The notes under the pieces were generated by a model. It was not told where the DNA came from and did not search any database. It saw only the letters and a list, made by a program, of their open reading frames with translations. The position numbers and the translations under genes were made by a program. A stretch of 64,000 nucleotides of DNA from contig DUQF01000010.1 in NCBI GenBank assembly GCA_012837965.1, positions 1 through 64,000 on the forward strand, in the 5' to 3' direction. Of the stretch, positions 1 through 6,701 are shown one piece after another. This DNA comes from Clostridiales bacterium. GTDB lineage: Bacteria > Bacillota > Clostridia > Christensenellales > Aristaeellaceae. Each line of letters starts with the position of its first letter. Within the stretch, counting starts at the first letter, position 1.

Positions 1-21
1 ACCACCGGCTTAGCCGGTGGT
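1..21. repeat. Perfect hairpin, possible IS200/IS605 end structure
   Basis: A 9-bp perfect inverted repeat (ACCACCGGC / GCCGGTGGT) closes over a TTA loop. IS200/IS605 elements carry subterminal hairpins that the transposase recognises. This one lies beyond the 3' end of the transposase remnant at 132-368, where the right-end hairpin would be expected. It could instead be an unrelated terminator stem of a gene outside the window; no T-run is visible after it. Confidence 0.45.
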
Positions 22-105
22 ATGCACAAGGCCTTCAAGGCAACTCTCTTGCCGCATCTAAAGACGCATTGAAAACATCCAGCAACCGCATCATTTTCTC
101 AGGCC

Positions 106-119
106 GCCGCTTAAGCGGC
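106..119. repeat. 14-bp perfect palindrome followed by T-run
   Basis: GCCGCTTAAGCGGC is a perfect palindrome. On the plus strand it is followed by CTCTTTTT, so it may act as a plus-strand rho-independent terminator. It may also be part of the right end of the IS200/IS605 remnant, whose stop codon lies 13 bp further on. Confidence 0.4.
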
Positions 120-131
120 CTCTTTTTATGC

Positions 132-368
132 CTATTTAGTCTTGCTACCCGTAAACGGGTCAATGTACTCCTTGAAGGATAACTGGTCGGCCATTATATC
201 TGACTGGAGCTGTTCACGTATATACTGTGCTATGCGTTCCTTGTTGCGACCCACCGTGTCTACATAGTAGCCACGGCACCAGAAGTGCCGATTCCCATAC
301 TTATACTTCAGATTCGGATGACGGTCAAATATCATCAATGAACTTTTTCCTTTTAGGTGGTCAAGAGA
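132..368 (-). pseudogene. IS200/IS605-family transposase TnpA, C-terminal remnant
   Basis: The reading frame encodes the last half of a Y1 (HUH) transposase. It shows the family signatures LKGKSS, FDRHPNLKYKYGNRHFW and GYYVDTVG, then YIREQLQ, which holds the catalytic tyrosine. Full-length TnpA proteins are about 130-155 residues. Here similarity begins near the LKGKSS motif at about position 365, and an in-frame stop follows at 378-380. The N-terminal half with the metal-binding HUH motif is absent, and I found no such motif in another frame up to 516. A TTG or ATG inside the remnant (338 or 335) could give a 67-68 residue peptide, but it would be catalytically dead. It is a decayed insertion. 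Confidence 0.85.
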
Positions 369-516
369 ATACCCGTTTTAAAGAAAAAACAGGTATGTTT
401 TTGCATTCGTCCTGCCGGACGGACAAGGAGTGACAGAATAACCCGCCTCCTTATGTTGTTCCTAAAAAGTCTCTCTCAAAAAGAGTAGACTCTAAAACAG
501 GGCAGAAATAGGCAGA

Positions 517-1401
517 CTATCCTTTGCCCTTGACAGTCGCTTTTCTTTTTCCCGGCAGCTGCGTAATGAACAAGCTGCTTAATATAAGGATACTGCCCAT
601 GATTTTGCGAACTGATAGCGTATCGTTCAGCAGCCACACGCTAAAAAGAACGCTGACAATGGGCTCAAAAAGAGAAAACAGCGCGGCATTGGCTTCACCT
701 ACCACGCGCACACCGTATTGAAAAAGGGTGGAACCGAGCACCGCAGCAAAAAGCGTCACGCTAATAGCGCACAGCCAGGCAAGGGGCGATATGGAAAAGG
801 TGATTTTATTCATCGCTACGCCAAGCAGGCCGCACATGAACACACCGCTTAGGGACACAAGCAAAATCAGGCGGAAGATGGGCATAGGGTCTTTGGCTTC
901 CTTGCCAAGAGCAATAATATAAGCGGCATAAAAAATACCGCTGCCGATGGCCATACCCAGCCCAATAAAACTGCCACTCTCTCCCCTTTCGATAAAAAGC
1001 AGCGTCCCCGCAAAAGCCAATGAAAGCCCAAATACACGCCTTTTTCCGGGCCGCTTTTTAGCGCGCGCCGCTTCATACACGGCCACATACATAGGGTAAA
1101 GAAAGTGCAGGGTGGTCGCAAGGCCGGGCGATATATGTTCATACGAGGTATAAAGCAGCAGCATGCAGCCAAAGGATAGGCAGCCGGCAAACAGCCCCCG
1201 CTTCCATTGCCCCTTTCGTGGCCAAGGCATTTTGCGCCCAATCCACAAAAGCAGGGGGATGGGAAGCAATGCCCTTAAAAAAGCCATGTTGATGCCGTTG
1301 TTGCCGCCCCGATAGGAAATTGCAGCCAGCACGGGTGTAAAACCGAAAATAATCGCCGAACCAAATACACTGATTTGACCAAGGAGCTTGCGTTTTTTCA
1401 T
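517..1401 (-). CDS. EamA/DMT-superfamily membrane transporter
   Basis: This 294-residue protein has about ten hydrophobic segments arranged as two EamA halves (roughly residues 8-140 and 150-285). That is the standard size and layout for drug/metabolite exporters of the inner membrane. Signatures include the early ALLPIPLLLWIG segment and a C-terminal half with LFEPIVSVLFSVWLLNDTLS, the typical EP-motif helix of EamA proteins. The C-terminus is basic (GKRKATVKGKG). The substrate cannot be told from sequence. The start is the ATG at 1401 with only a weak GGAC ribosome-binding site. It is transcribed alone, away from the shikimate-kinase-like gene. Confidence 0.85.
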   Translation of the reverse strand: MKKRKLLGQISVFGSAIIFGFTPVLAAISYRGGNNGINMAFLRALLPIPLLLWIGRKMPWPRKGQWKRGLFAGCLSFGCMLLLYTSYEHISPGLATTLHFLYPMYVAVYEAARAKKRPGKRRVFGLSLAFAGTLLFIERGESGSFIGLGMAIGSGIFYAAYIIALGKEAKDPMPIFRLILLVSLSGVFMCGLLGVAMNKITFSISPLAWLCAISVTLFAAVLGSTLFQYGVRVVGEANAALFSLFEPIVSVLFSVWLLNDTLSVRKIMGSILILSSLFITQLPGKRKATVKGKG

Positions 1402-1691
1402 ATTTCGTCCATAGTCCTTTGCATTTATTGTCTATTTGTTTTTAAGACAGTATAGTAAAAAGCCAGATTATACAAGTTGACGCCCATTTTTTTATGTCTA
1501 GACACATTTTCTTAAAACTCATGCGCTCAACCTCCGCGTCAAATGCTTTACTCTGCCGCATTTTGTAAATTTGAAAACATTATAGGAAACCCGCGAACAA
1601 TTGTAAACCGCCAAAGGCGATAGAGGTATCAAAAAAGCGCGGTATCGCTTTCTTGCACCAAAATTCCCTAACGGAGTGAATTTCGCCCCTA
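1402..1691. other. Intergenic region between divergent genes
   Basis: This stretch separates the DMT transporter (minus) from the shikimate-kinase-like gene (plus). I see no RNA gene or convincing ORF in it. On the minus strand a TATAAT lies at about 1468-1473, but no matching -35 box is present, so the transporter promoter is unresolved. Confidence 0.4.
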
Positions 1692-1720
1692 TTGCAGCCC
1701 GTTTTCTTTCATGATAAAAT
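1692..1720 (+). promoter_or_regulatory. Sigma-A promoter for the shikimate-kinase-like gene
   Basis: TTGCAG (1692-1697), a 17-bp spacer and TAAAAT (1715-1720), about 50 bp before the ATG at 1771. Both boxes match consensus at five of six positions with optimal spacing. Confidence 0.6.
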
Positions 1721-1770
1721 GTCCTTAGTGAAGTATAGACTAAATTTGTGATTAAAGAAAGGAGGCACGC

Positions 1771-2271
1771 ATGCATATTTTTTTAGTAGGCATGGCAGGC
1801 GGCGGCAAAACCACTTTGGGCAAACGCCTTGCGGAAAGGCTGCGTCGCCCCTTTGTCGATACCGACCAACAAATTATTAAACAGATGAAAATGTCGGCAG
1901 GCGATATTTACCGAAAGTTCGGGGAGGAATTCTATCGCAACCAGGAAATGGGGATTTTGATAGCCCTTATCGGCAAAACCCCTTGCGTTGTTTCAACGGG
2001 TTGTGATCTGCCGACGGTTAAAGAAAATGTTTCCCTTATGAAAAATCATGGCATTATCGTTCATATCAACCGGCCAATCGATCAAATCCTCTCCGATATT
2101 AAGTTGAGCAAGCGCCCCATGCTTGCCGATGCTTCCAGGGAAGAAGTCATTGCAACTTACAACAATCACATCGGCTTTTACAAATCGTGCGCCGACCTGA
2201 CGCTTGACAACTCCACCAGTCCCATGGCCGGAGCGGCTGCGCTGTATCAGCTGGTTCAACCCTATCTGTAG
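1771..2271 (+). CDS. Shikimate kinase-like P-loop kinase with altered substrate site
   Basis: This 166-residue protein has the shikimate kinase fold. The Walker A loop is GMAGGGKTT (residues 8-16), followed by the DTD motif that positions shikimate, an EEFYRNQE segment carrying the substrate-binding arginine, and a KRPML lid. Length is normal for AroK (160-180). Two hallmarks are changed: the Gly-Gly-Gly substrate loop reads STGCDLP, and the arginine expected in the ERNPLY region before the C-terminal Ala-Asp is replaced in NNHIGFY. No aro genes are adjacent. It may therefore be a divergent or repurposed paralogue. AAAGGAGG precedes the ATG by a few bases. The gene stands alone between its promoter and a terminator. 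Confidence 0.7.
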   Translation: MHIFLVGMAGGGKTTLGKRLAERLRRPFVDTDQQIIKQMKMSAGDIYRKFGEEFYRNQEMGILIALIGKTPCVVSTGCDLPTVKENVSLMKNHGIIVHINRPIDQILSDIKLSKRPMLADASREEVIATYNNHIGFYKSCADLTLDNSTSPMAGAAALYQLVQPYL

Positions 2272-2289
2272 TTTTTTCATACCATATGA

Positions 2290-2318
2290 AAAGGCAAGAA
2301 CAGCTCCTTGCCTTTTTT
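2290..2318. terminator. Bidirectional rho-independent terminator
   Basis: AAAGGCAAG / CTTGCCTTT forms a 9-bp stem with an 8-nt loop and is followed by a T-run on the plus strand. On the minus strand the stem ends in TTTTC. It sits between the convergent shikimate-kinase-like and aldose-epimerase-like genes and can serve both. Confidence 0.8.
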
Positions 2319-2332
2319 GTCGCAACAAGTTT

Positions 2333-3181
2333 TTAATCAACGGTAATAACATGCGTATGGGTCTTTTCTTCACCCGGCAATAAAAGTACGCAGCCCGGTT
2401 TTTTGAGGATATCGCCATCAGCATCCACAAAGTCGGGGGCATTAAGCCAAGGCTCAACACAAAGGTAGTGGGCGCCCGGTTTCTGCCATAAAAGTAGGTT
2501 TTCTTTGCCGGGGAATTCCACCGTAATGGTGCCCTCATAGTGCTCGCTTTCAAGGCGCGCCTTGCGGCTCTTGATGCCAAGAAAAATAAGCGCGTCCACC
2601 AAGAAATATTCTGTCTTCAAGGGAAGTAGGCTTACATTTTCACCCAAAGAAACAGTGTCATGACTCAGCAGCGCCCCGTCTAACTGGTAGGCTTGGAGGT
2701 TTTCCGGCTGCTCAAAACGCACCGCCCATTTTTCAATGCCGCCGGGCGTACAAAACCCTTCATGCGAGCCAAGGGAATAAACAAAACGCTTATCACCCTT
2801 GTTTTTAACAGTATAGCTTACTTTGATGGCGTTTTCCTTAAGTTCATAACGAGCATAGAAGCTATATTCAAAGGGAAAGCCCTCATGTTTTTGTGAGATA
2901 CAGTAGACGGCAAAGTCTTCATCCTTATCCGCCAAGTCCCAGGTCAAATTACATACAAAACCATGTTTTGGCATGGGATAGGTTTGGCCGTCCAAGGTGT
3001 ACCGGTCGTCCTTCAGGCCGCCGGCCACCGGAAAAAGAATGGGCGCACGTTCTTCCCAAAAGGCGGGGTCCCCCTGCCAAAGCCTTTCACGACCCTTGAG
3101 GTCAATGATGGATTGCATCTCGGCTCCTTTATCGGCCAAGGTGACTTTTAGAAAATCGTTTTGTATGGTCAGAAGTTGCAT
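2333..3181 (-). CDS. Aldose 1-epimerase family protein (LacX-like)
   Basis: This 282-residue protein belongs to the galactose-mutarotase-like fold. It shows the LacX-type motif RAPILFPVAGGLKDDRY, the histidine motif MPKHGF, a second histidine in GSHEGF and the conserved glutamate in CVEPW near the C-terminus. Family members interconvert alpha and beta anomers of hexoses in the cytoplasm; the exact sugar is unknown. I chose the ATG at 3181 because GGGAGG lies six bases upstream. An in-frame upstream GTG/ATG extension to 3241 lacks a ribosome-binding site and overlaps the promoter boxes. It is monocistronic, with its own strong promoter facing that of the chromate-transporter pair. Confidence 0.85.
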   Translation of the reverse strand: MQLLTIQNDFLKVTLADKGAEMQSIIDLKGRERLWQGDPAFWEERAPILFPVAGGLKDDRYTLDGQTYPMPKHGFVCNLTWDLADKDEDFAVYCISQKHEGFPFEYSFYARYELKENAIKVSYTVKNKGDKRFVYSLGSHEGFCTPGGIEKWAVRFEQPENLQAYQLDGALLSHDTVSLGENVSLLPLKTEYFLVDALIFLGIKSRKARLESEHYEGTITVEFPGKENLLLWQKPGAHYLCVEPWLNAPDFVDADGDILKKPGCVLLLPGEEKTHTHVITVD

Positions 3182-3208
3182 ATGAACCTCCCGCTGGTTG
3201 ATGGTTTC

Positions 3209-3237
3209 ATTATAGGCTGTCCACCTATCCTTTGCAA
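3209..3237 (-). promoter_or_regulatory. Sigma-A promoter for the aldose-epimerase-like gene
   Basis: Read on the minus strand: TTGCAA (3237-3232), exactly 17 bp, then TATAAT (3214-3209). The predicted start of transcription lies about 20 bp before the ATG at 3181, leaving a very short leader. Confidence 0.75.
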
Positions 3238-3250
3238 GCAATCTAATACA

Positions 3251-3279
3251 TGGAAAAGTTTTTACAGATGGTCTATAAT
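3251..3279 (+). promoter_or_regulatory. Sigma-A promoter for the chromate-transporter pair
   Basis: TGGAAA (3251-3256), 17 bp, TATAAT (3274-3279), about 28 bp before the ATG at 3307. Its -35 box lies only 13 bp from the -35 box of the divergent epimerase promoter, so the two polymerase sites overlap. Confidence 0.6.
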
Positions 3280-3306
3280 AGAACGCATCACAACAAAGGA
3301 GTAACC

Positions 3307-3867
3307 ATGAAGAAAAAGAAAATAGGATTGGTAAAGCTGTTTTGGGTCATGTTTGAAATCAGCGCCTTTACCTTTGGCGGCGGCTTTGTCATTGTGAGCC
3401 TGATGAAAAAGAAAATGGTTGATGAGCTGGGCTGGATTGACGATCAGGAAATGCTGGATATGACCGCCCTTGGCCAAAGCGCGCCGGGCGCTATTGCCAT
3501 TAACACCAGCATTTTGGTGGGCAGGCACCTCGCCGGTATTCCGGGGCTTGTGGTTTCAGTACTGGGTACCATTTTGCCGCCACTGATTATTATTTCCATA
3601 ATCTCTGTCCTGTACGACGCTTTTATTACAAATAACTATGTAATCCTTGCTCTAAGGGGTATGCAGGCGGGCGTTTCCGCCGTGCTGTTTGACGTGGTTT
3701 TTTCCTTGGCTACCAATGTATTAAAAGAAAAATGTTGGCTGCTGATTATTCTAATGGCGCTTGTATTTGTGCTCAGCTACTTTTTTAAGGTCAATGTCGT
3801 TTGGCTCTTGCTCTTGGCGGCGCTTACCGGCCTTGCGCGCAGCTTCAAAAAGGAGGCCAAAGCATGA
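3307..3867 (+). CDS. Chromate transporter (CHR) family protein, first half
   Basis: This 186-residue membrane protein is a single CHR domain with about six hydrophobic segments. The N-terminal signature is FEISAFTFGGGFVIV, followed by GQSAPGAIAINTSILVG, the conserved pore-forming repeats of the family. Short-chain CHR proteins work as pairs of homologous halves with opposite membrane topology, and the next gene is that partner. Family members move chromate or other anions across the inner membrane; the real substrate here is unknown. AAAGGAG precedes the ATG at 3307, which I prefer over an upstream in-frame ATG at 3250 that lies inside the promoter. The stop overlaps the partner start (ATGA). 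Confidence 0.87.
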   Translation: MKKKKIGLVKLFWVMFEISAFTFGGGFVIVSLMKKKMVDELGWIDDQEMLDMTALGQSAPGAIAINTSILVGRHLAGIPGLVVSVLGTILPPLIIISIISVLYDAFITNNYVILALRGMQAGVSAVLFDVVFSLATNVLKEKCWLLIILMALVFVLSYFFKVNVVWLLLLAALTGLARSFKKEAKA

Positions 3868-4424
3868 CTTTGCTGAATCTGTGCTGGAGTTTTTTCCAAG
3901 TGGGTCTTTTTTCAATTGGCGGCGGGTATGCGGCCATTCCCTTGATTCGCCAGCAGGTGGTGGATATGAACGCCTGGCTATCAATGTCTGAATTTACTGA
4001 TTTGGTCACCATCGCTGAAATGACGCCCGGTCCCATCATGATTAACGCCGCCACCTTTGTAGGCATTCGGGTTTGCGGCTTTTTAGGCGGGGTTTTAGCC
4101 ACCTTCAGCACCATTGTACCGTCGCTTATCATCGTGACCCTGCTTTCCAAAGTGTATCAAAAATACGCGCACACTTCCTTAATGCAAGATATCCTCAGCT
4201 CCCTGCGTTCGGCAGTAGTGGGCTTGGTGGGCGCGGCAACGCTGGTGATTTTATCGGGAGCTGTAACCACGGTGGTTGCCCAAACGGGCGCCATAAGCTT
4301 TGATTATGTTCAGGCTTTGATATTTGTCGGCGCCTTTGTGCTTATTCGTTTTTTCAAAAAAAGCCCCATTCCCGTTATGGTGGGCTGCGGAGCTGCGGCC
4401 GTTGTTATCGGCATGTTGATTTAG
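3864..4424 (+). CDS. Chromate transporter (CHR) family protein, second half
   Basis: This 186-residue partner of the preceding gene has the same length and fold. It carries SFFQVGLFSIGGGYAAIPLI at the N-terminus and AEMTPGPIMINAATFVG, the counterpart of the first subunit's GQSAPGAIAIN motif. Its start overlaps the first gene by four bases (ATGA), and AAAAAGGAGG lies at the end of that gene, so translation is likely coupled and the subunits made in equal amounts. Together they probably form a heterodimeric anion transporter. It ends 7 bp before a convergent membrane-protein gene. Confidence 0.87.
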   Translation: MTLLNLCWSFFQVGLFSIGGGYAAIPLIRQQVVDMNAWLSMSEFTDLVTIAEMTPGPIMINAATFVGIRVCGFLGGVLATFSTIVPSLIIVTLLSKVYQKYAHTSLMQDILSSLRSAVVGLVGAATLVILSGAVTTVVAQTGAISFDYVQALIFVGAFVLIRFFKKSPIPVMVGCGAAAVVIGMLI

Positions 4425-4431
4425 CTTGATT

Positions 4432-5067
4432 TTAATGAAATTGAATAGGTGACACGGCATTAAACACAATAGCCAAGAAAATTCCCGCCACAATCATGAT
4501 GAGTGTTTCTTTCTTGTTGCGCCTTAACATAAACAAGATAAGAATAAAGAGAATTAGCTCTAAGATGTCTATAACATCAATATAAAATAAGCCGTAGGCA
4601 AAAGTAAACTGAAACATAGCGCCAACAATAACGGCACCTACAGCGACGGCCACTGGCCCCTGCCCCTTGGCAAACCAAACCGCAAAGGATAACAGGGGAG
4701 AGATAAGCGTTAAGGCAAACCAAACCAGTGCGTAGGACTTGGGAAAAAAACCGGCCACATACTTGGAATACAGATAATAGCTTGATACCATGCCCACAAA
4801 AAACAAAAACACGTAAATAGCCGCACGAACGGGCGATTTTGTGTAAATGGAAATAGCTACCGCTATAAAAACCCAAACGGCAAATCTGCCCAAAAAATTA
4901 GAAATATCTAATGTCCGCAAAAACCGTGGCAACTCATTAACCGCTACCGTATCAAGGCATTTTGACATCGCGCCCATTAAAATGCCCAAAGTTAAAAACA
5001 AAAAAGAAAAAATGGCGGTTGTACCCTTTGGTATTTGAACCCTTTGTCTGATTTTATCCACTACCAT
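4432..5067 (-). CDS. Predicted membrane protein of unknown function
   Basis: This 211-residue protein has about seven hydrophobic segments and a short basic N-terminus, so it is an integral inner-membrane protein. A short basic loop (RRNKKE) precedes the last helix. I do not recognise the family. The AAAGGA ribosome-binding site is only two to three bases from the ATG at 5067. The in-frame GTG two codons downstream (5061) has better spacing and may be the true start. It is convergent with the chromate-transporter pair and appears to be a single-gene unit. Confidence 0.7.
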   Translation of the reverse strand: MVVDKIRQRVQIPKGTTAIFSFLFLTLGILMGAMSKCLDTVAVNELPRFLRTLDISNFLGRFAVWVFIAVAISIYTKSPVRAAIYVFLFFVGMVSSYYLYSKYVAGFFPKSYALVWFALTLISPLLSFAVWFAKGQGPVAVAVGAVIVGAMFQFTFAYGLFYIDVIDILELILFILILFMLRRNKKETLIMIVAGIFLAIVFNAVSPIQFH

Positions 5068-5138
5068 GTCCTTTCATAAACCTGCCTGTTTCAAGCAGGC
5101 ATTCTAATAACGAGCTGTCTTAATATATGATAAGGCGT

Positions 5139-5172
5139 TAAAAATTTCAACCCACCTGAGAAGATGGGTTGA
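5139..5172 (-). terminator. Rho-independent terminator after degV
   Basis: TCAACCCA / TGGGTTGA forms an 8-bp stem with a 10-nt loop. On the minus strand it is followed by AATTTTTAA, 17 bp after the degV stop codon. Confidence 0.65.
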
Positions 5173-5188
5173 GTTATAGTACAAGTTC

Positions 5189-6028
5189 TTATTTTTTAAA
5201 GAAAGCGACCGCTACGGCGCCGGGACCCGCATGGGTACCGATGACTGAACCGATGGTAGCATAGCGTACCTCGTCCAGCTCATTTTCCCACAGGAGTCTG
5301 CTGTCTTCAATATATTTGAGTAACAGCGCATTGGATATGCCGGAATAACCAAGCAACACGGGCTTGGTAAAATCAACGCCGCCAGCTTTCTCAATTTCCT
5401 GAACCAAAAGATTGTTGCCCCGCTTGGAGCCCATGGCCTTGCCAAGAACATTAATATTACCGCCGATGACGGAAAGAACAGGCTTGATTTTAAGCACGGC
5501 GCCGGCAATAGCCACCGTTTTTGAAAGACGGCCGCCTTTGTGCAGGTACTCCAAGGTATCAACCAAGGCAACGATCACGATTTTCTTTTTCTCTTCTTCA
5601 AGCTTTGCCGCAACAGATTGCACATCCATGCCCTGGTCAATGTAACTAAAGGCAAGTTCGGTTAAAATACCGGCGCCGATGGCGGCCGATTCAGTATCAA
5701 TAACATACACATTTTCATAACCCTGCGCAGCAATCACGGCGCTTTGATAGGTACCGGAAAGTTTGGCAGACAGCGTAAGCACAATACAAGCCTCGCCGGC
5801 TTCCTTGGCTTTTGCGTACTCCTTGGCAAAGCCGGCCGGAGTCGCCTGGCTGGTGGTGGGAAGCACATCGGTTTCGATTAACTTTTGATAAAAGGTATGA
5901 TGGTCGATGGTTACACCATCGATGTACTCTTCATCACCAAAGTGCACGGTAAGCGGTACAACCCGCACACGCTCTTTGTATTGCGGCATTAGATCTGCGG
6001 TTGAATCAACTATTACTCTGATTTTCAT
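5189..6028 (-). CDS. DegV family fatty-acid-binding protein (FakB-like)
   Basis: This 279-residue protein has typical DegV length and motifs: DSTADL at the N-terminus, PTTSQATPAGF around residue 57, LSGTYQSA, DTESAAIGAG, HKGGRLSK and the C-terminal GTHAGPGAVAV. DegV/FakB proteins hold a fatty acid in a buried pocket and present it to the kinase FakA, which makes acyl-phosphate for phospholipid synthesis. FakA is not in this window, so the fatty-acid role is inferred from the family. The gene follows a MarR-type regulator by 52 bp on the same strand and probably shares its promoter. AAGGAA lies about ten bases before the ATG. Confidence 0.88.
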   Translation of the reverse strand: MKIRVIVDSTADLMPQYKERVRVVPLTVHFGDEEYIDGVTIDHHTFYQKLIETDVLPTTSQATPAGFAKEYAKAKEAGEACIVLTLSAKLSGTYQSAVIAAQGYENVYVIDTESAAIGAGILTELAFSYIDQGMDVQSVAAKLEEEKKKIVIVALVDTLEYLHKGGRLSKTVAIAGAVLKIKPVLSVIGGNINVLGKAMGSKRGNNLLVQEIEKAGGVDFTKPVLLGYSGISNALLLKYIEDSRLLWENELDEVRYATIGSVIGTHAGPGAVAVAFFKK

Positions 6029-6080
6029 GGTTCATATTCCTTCTTTATCTTGTATTTGTTAAGCTGAAAACACTGTGCCC

Positions 6081-6530
6081 CTACTTGCCTAAGTTTTGGG
6101 CGATGGTTTCTAAGCTATCGCTAATGATAGAAAGGCTGCGATAGAATACTGCACGTTCCTCCCGAGTGATACCGGTACCTACTTCTTCCAAAACTTGGTT
6201 AATCTTATCAATAATTTCTTTTCCCACTTCACGCCCCTTGTCAGTCAAGGAAAAGGGGCTTTTATAGCGCTTGGTTTTTTGTGTATCGCACACCAGATAG
6301 CCGTTTTTTTCCAGGTGGTCAAGAGAACGGGAAATAGCCGCCTTGTCTTCTTCACAGCGCTCGCATATATCGGTTGCCGTGAGGCCATCGTTCATATATA
6401 AATAATAAAGACAGGAAATATGCGCACCTTTTAGGCTAAAGGCGGCAATTTCCTGGTTTTTAATCTTTCGAATGTTGCGGCTGATACGGTTGATGAGTAC
6501 CGTAAAATTCTCAAAACGTTCTTGCATCAT
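6081..6530 (-). CDS. MarR family transcriptional regulator
   Basis: This 149-residue protein has the MarR winged-helix plan. Dimerisation helices are at both ends and the recognition region is centred on TATDICERCEEDKAAISRSLDHLEKNGYL (shown in parts: TATDICERC, then AAISRSLDHLEKNGYL). The wing is CDTQKTKRYKSPFSLT, and the segment DKGREVG follows. It precedes the degV-like gene in an apparent two-gene operon. Two perfect palindromic sites flank its own promoter, which argues for autoregulation. Pairing with a fatty-acid-binding DegV protein suggests a lipid-linked signal, but no ligand can be read from sequence. The start is ATG 6530 or the next codon (6527), with GGGAAG upstream. Confidence 0.88.
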   Translation of the reverse strand: MMQERFENFTVLINRISRNIRKIKNQEIAAFSLKGAHISCLYYLYMNDGLTATDICERCEEDKAAISRSLDHLEKNGYLVCDTQKTKRYKSPFSLTDKGREVGKEIIDKINQVLEEVGTGITREERAVFYRSLSIISDSLETIAQNLGK

Positions 6531-6546
6531 GGCTTCCCTTCAATCT

Positions 6547-6562
6547 TGTTGATAAATCAACA
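6547..6562. promoter_or_regulatory. Palindromic operator 1 for the MarR regulator
   Basis: TGTTGATAAATCAACA is a perfect inverted repeat (7-bp arms, AA centre). It lies just downstream of the -10 box at the expected transcription start. An identical copy lies at 6583-6598, 36 bp away. Confidence 0.75.
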
Positions 6563-6567
6563 GGCGG

Positions 6568-6596
6568 ATTATAACATAGGCTTGTTGATAAATCAA
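6568..6596 (-). promoter_or_regulatory. Sigma-A promoter of the MarR-degV operon
   Basis: On the minus strand: TTGATT (6596-6591), 17 bp, TATAAT (6573-6568). The -35 box lies inside operator 2 and operator 1 covers the start region, so regulator binding would block polymerase. Confidence 0.7.
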
Positions 6597-6598
6597 CA
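6583..6598. promoter_or_regulatory. Palindromic operator 2 for the MarR regulator
   Basis: This is a second identical copy of the 16-bp palindrome at 6547-6562, and it overlaps the -35 box. Centre spacing is 36 bp, so the two sites are within one to two turns of the same helix face offset. Flanking bases (CTTGTTG...) are also shared. Confidence 0.75.
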
Positions 6599-6616
6599 AC
6601 TAAAAACATAAAACTT

Positions 6617-6648
6617 AATCGCCCGCAAAAGGTTTCCTGCGGGCGATT
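6617..6648. terminator. Hairpin after hslU, probable terminator
   Basis: AATCGCCCGC / GCGGGCGATT is a 10-bp perfect stem with a 12-nt loop. On the minus strand it is followed by AAGTTTTA. The position fits the end of the topA-hslU operon, 54 bp after the hslU stop. It also insulates the MarR promoter. Confidence 0.65.
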
Positions 6649-6701
6649 GGTTATCGGTGTATGTATGCCAAAAAATTTACTATACTTTGAGCGGTTACAC
6701 T

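Noticed and set aside
1519..1776. 85-codon minus-strand ORF in the gap before the shikimate-kinase-like gene
   Set aside because: No ribosome-binding site, no family, and it overlaps the promoter and start of the plus-strand gene.
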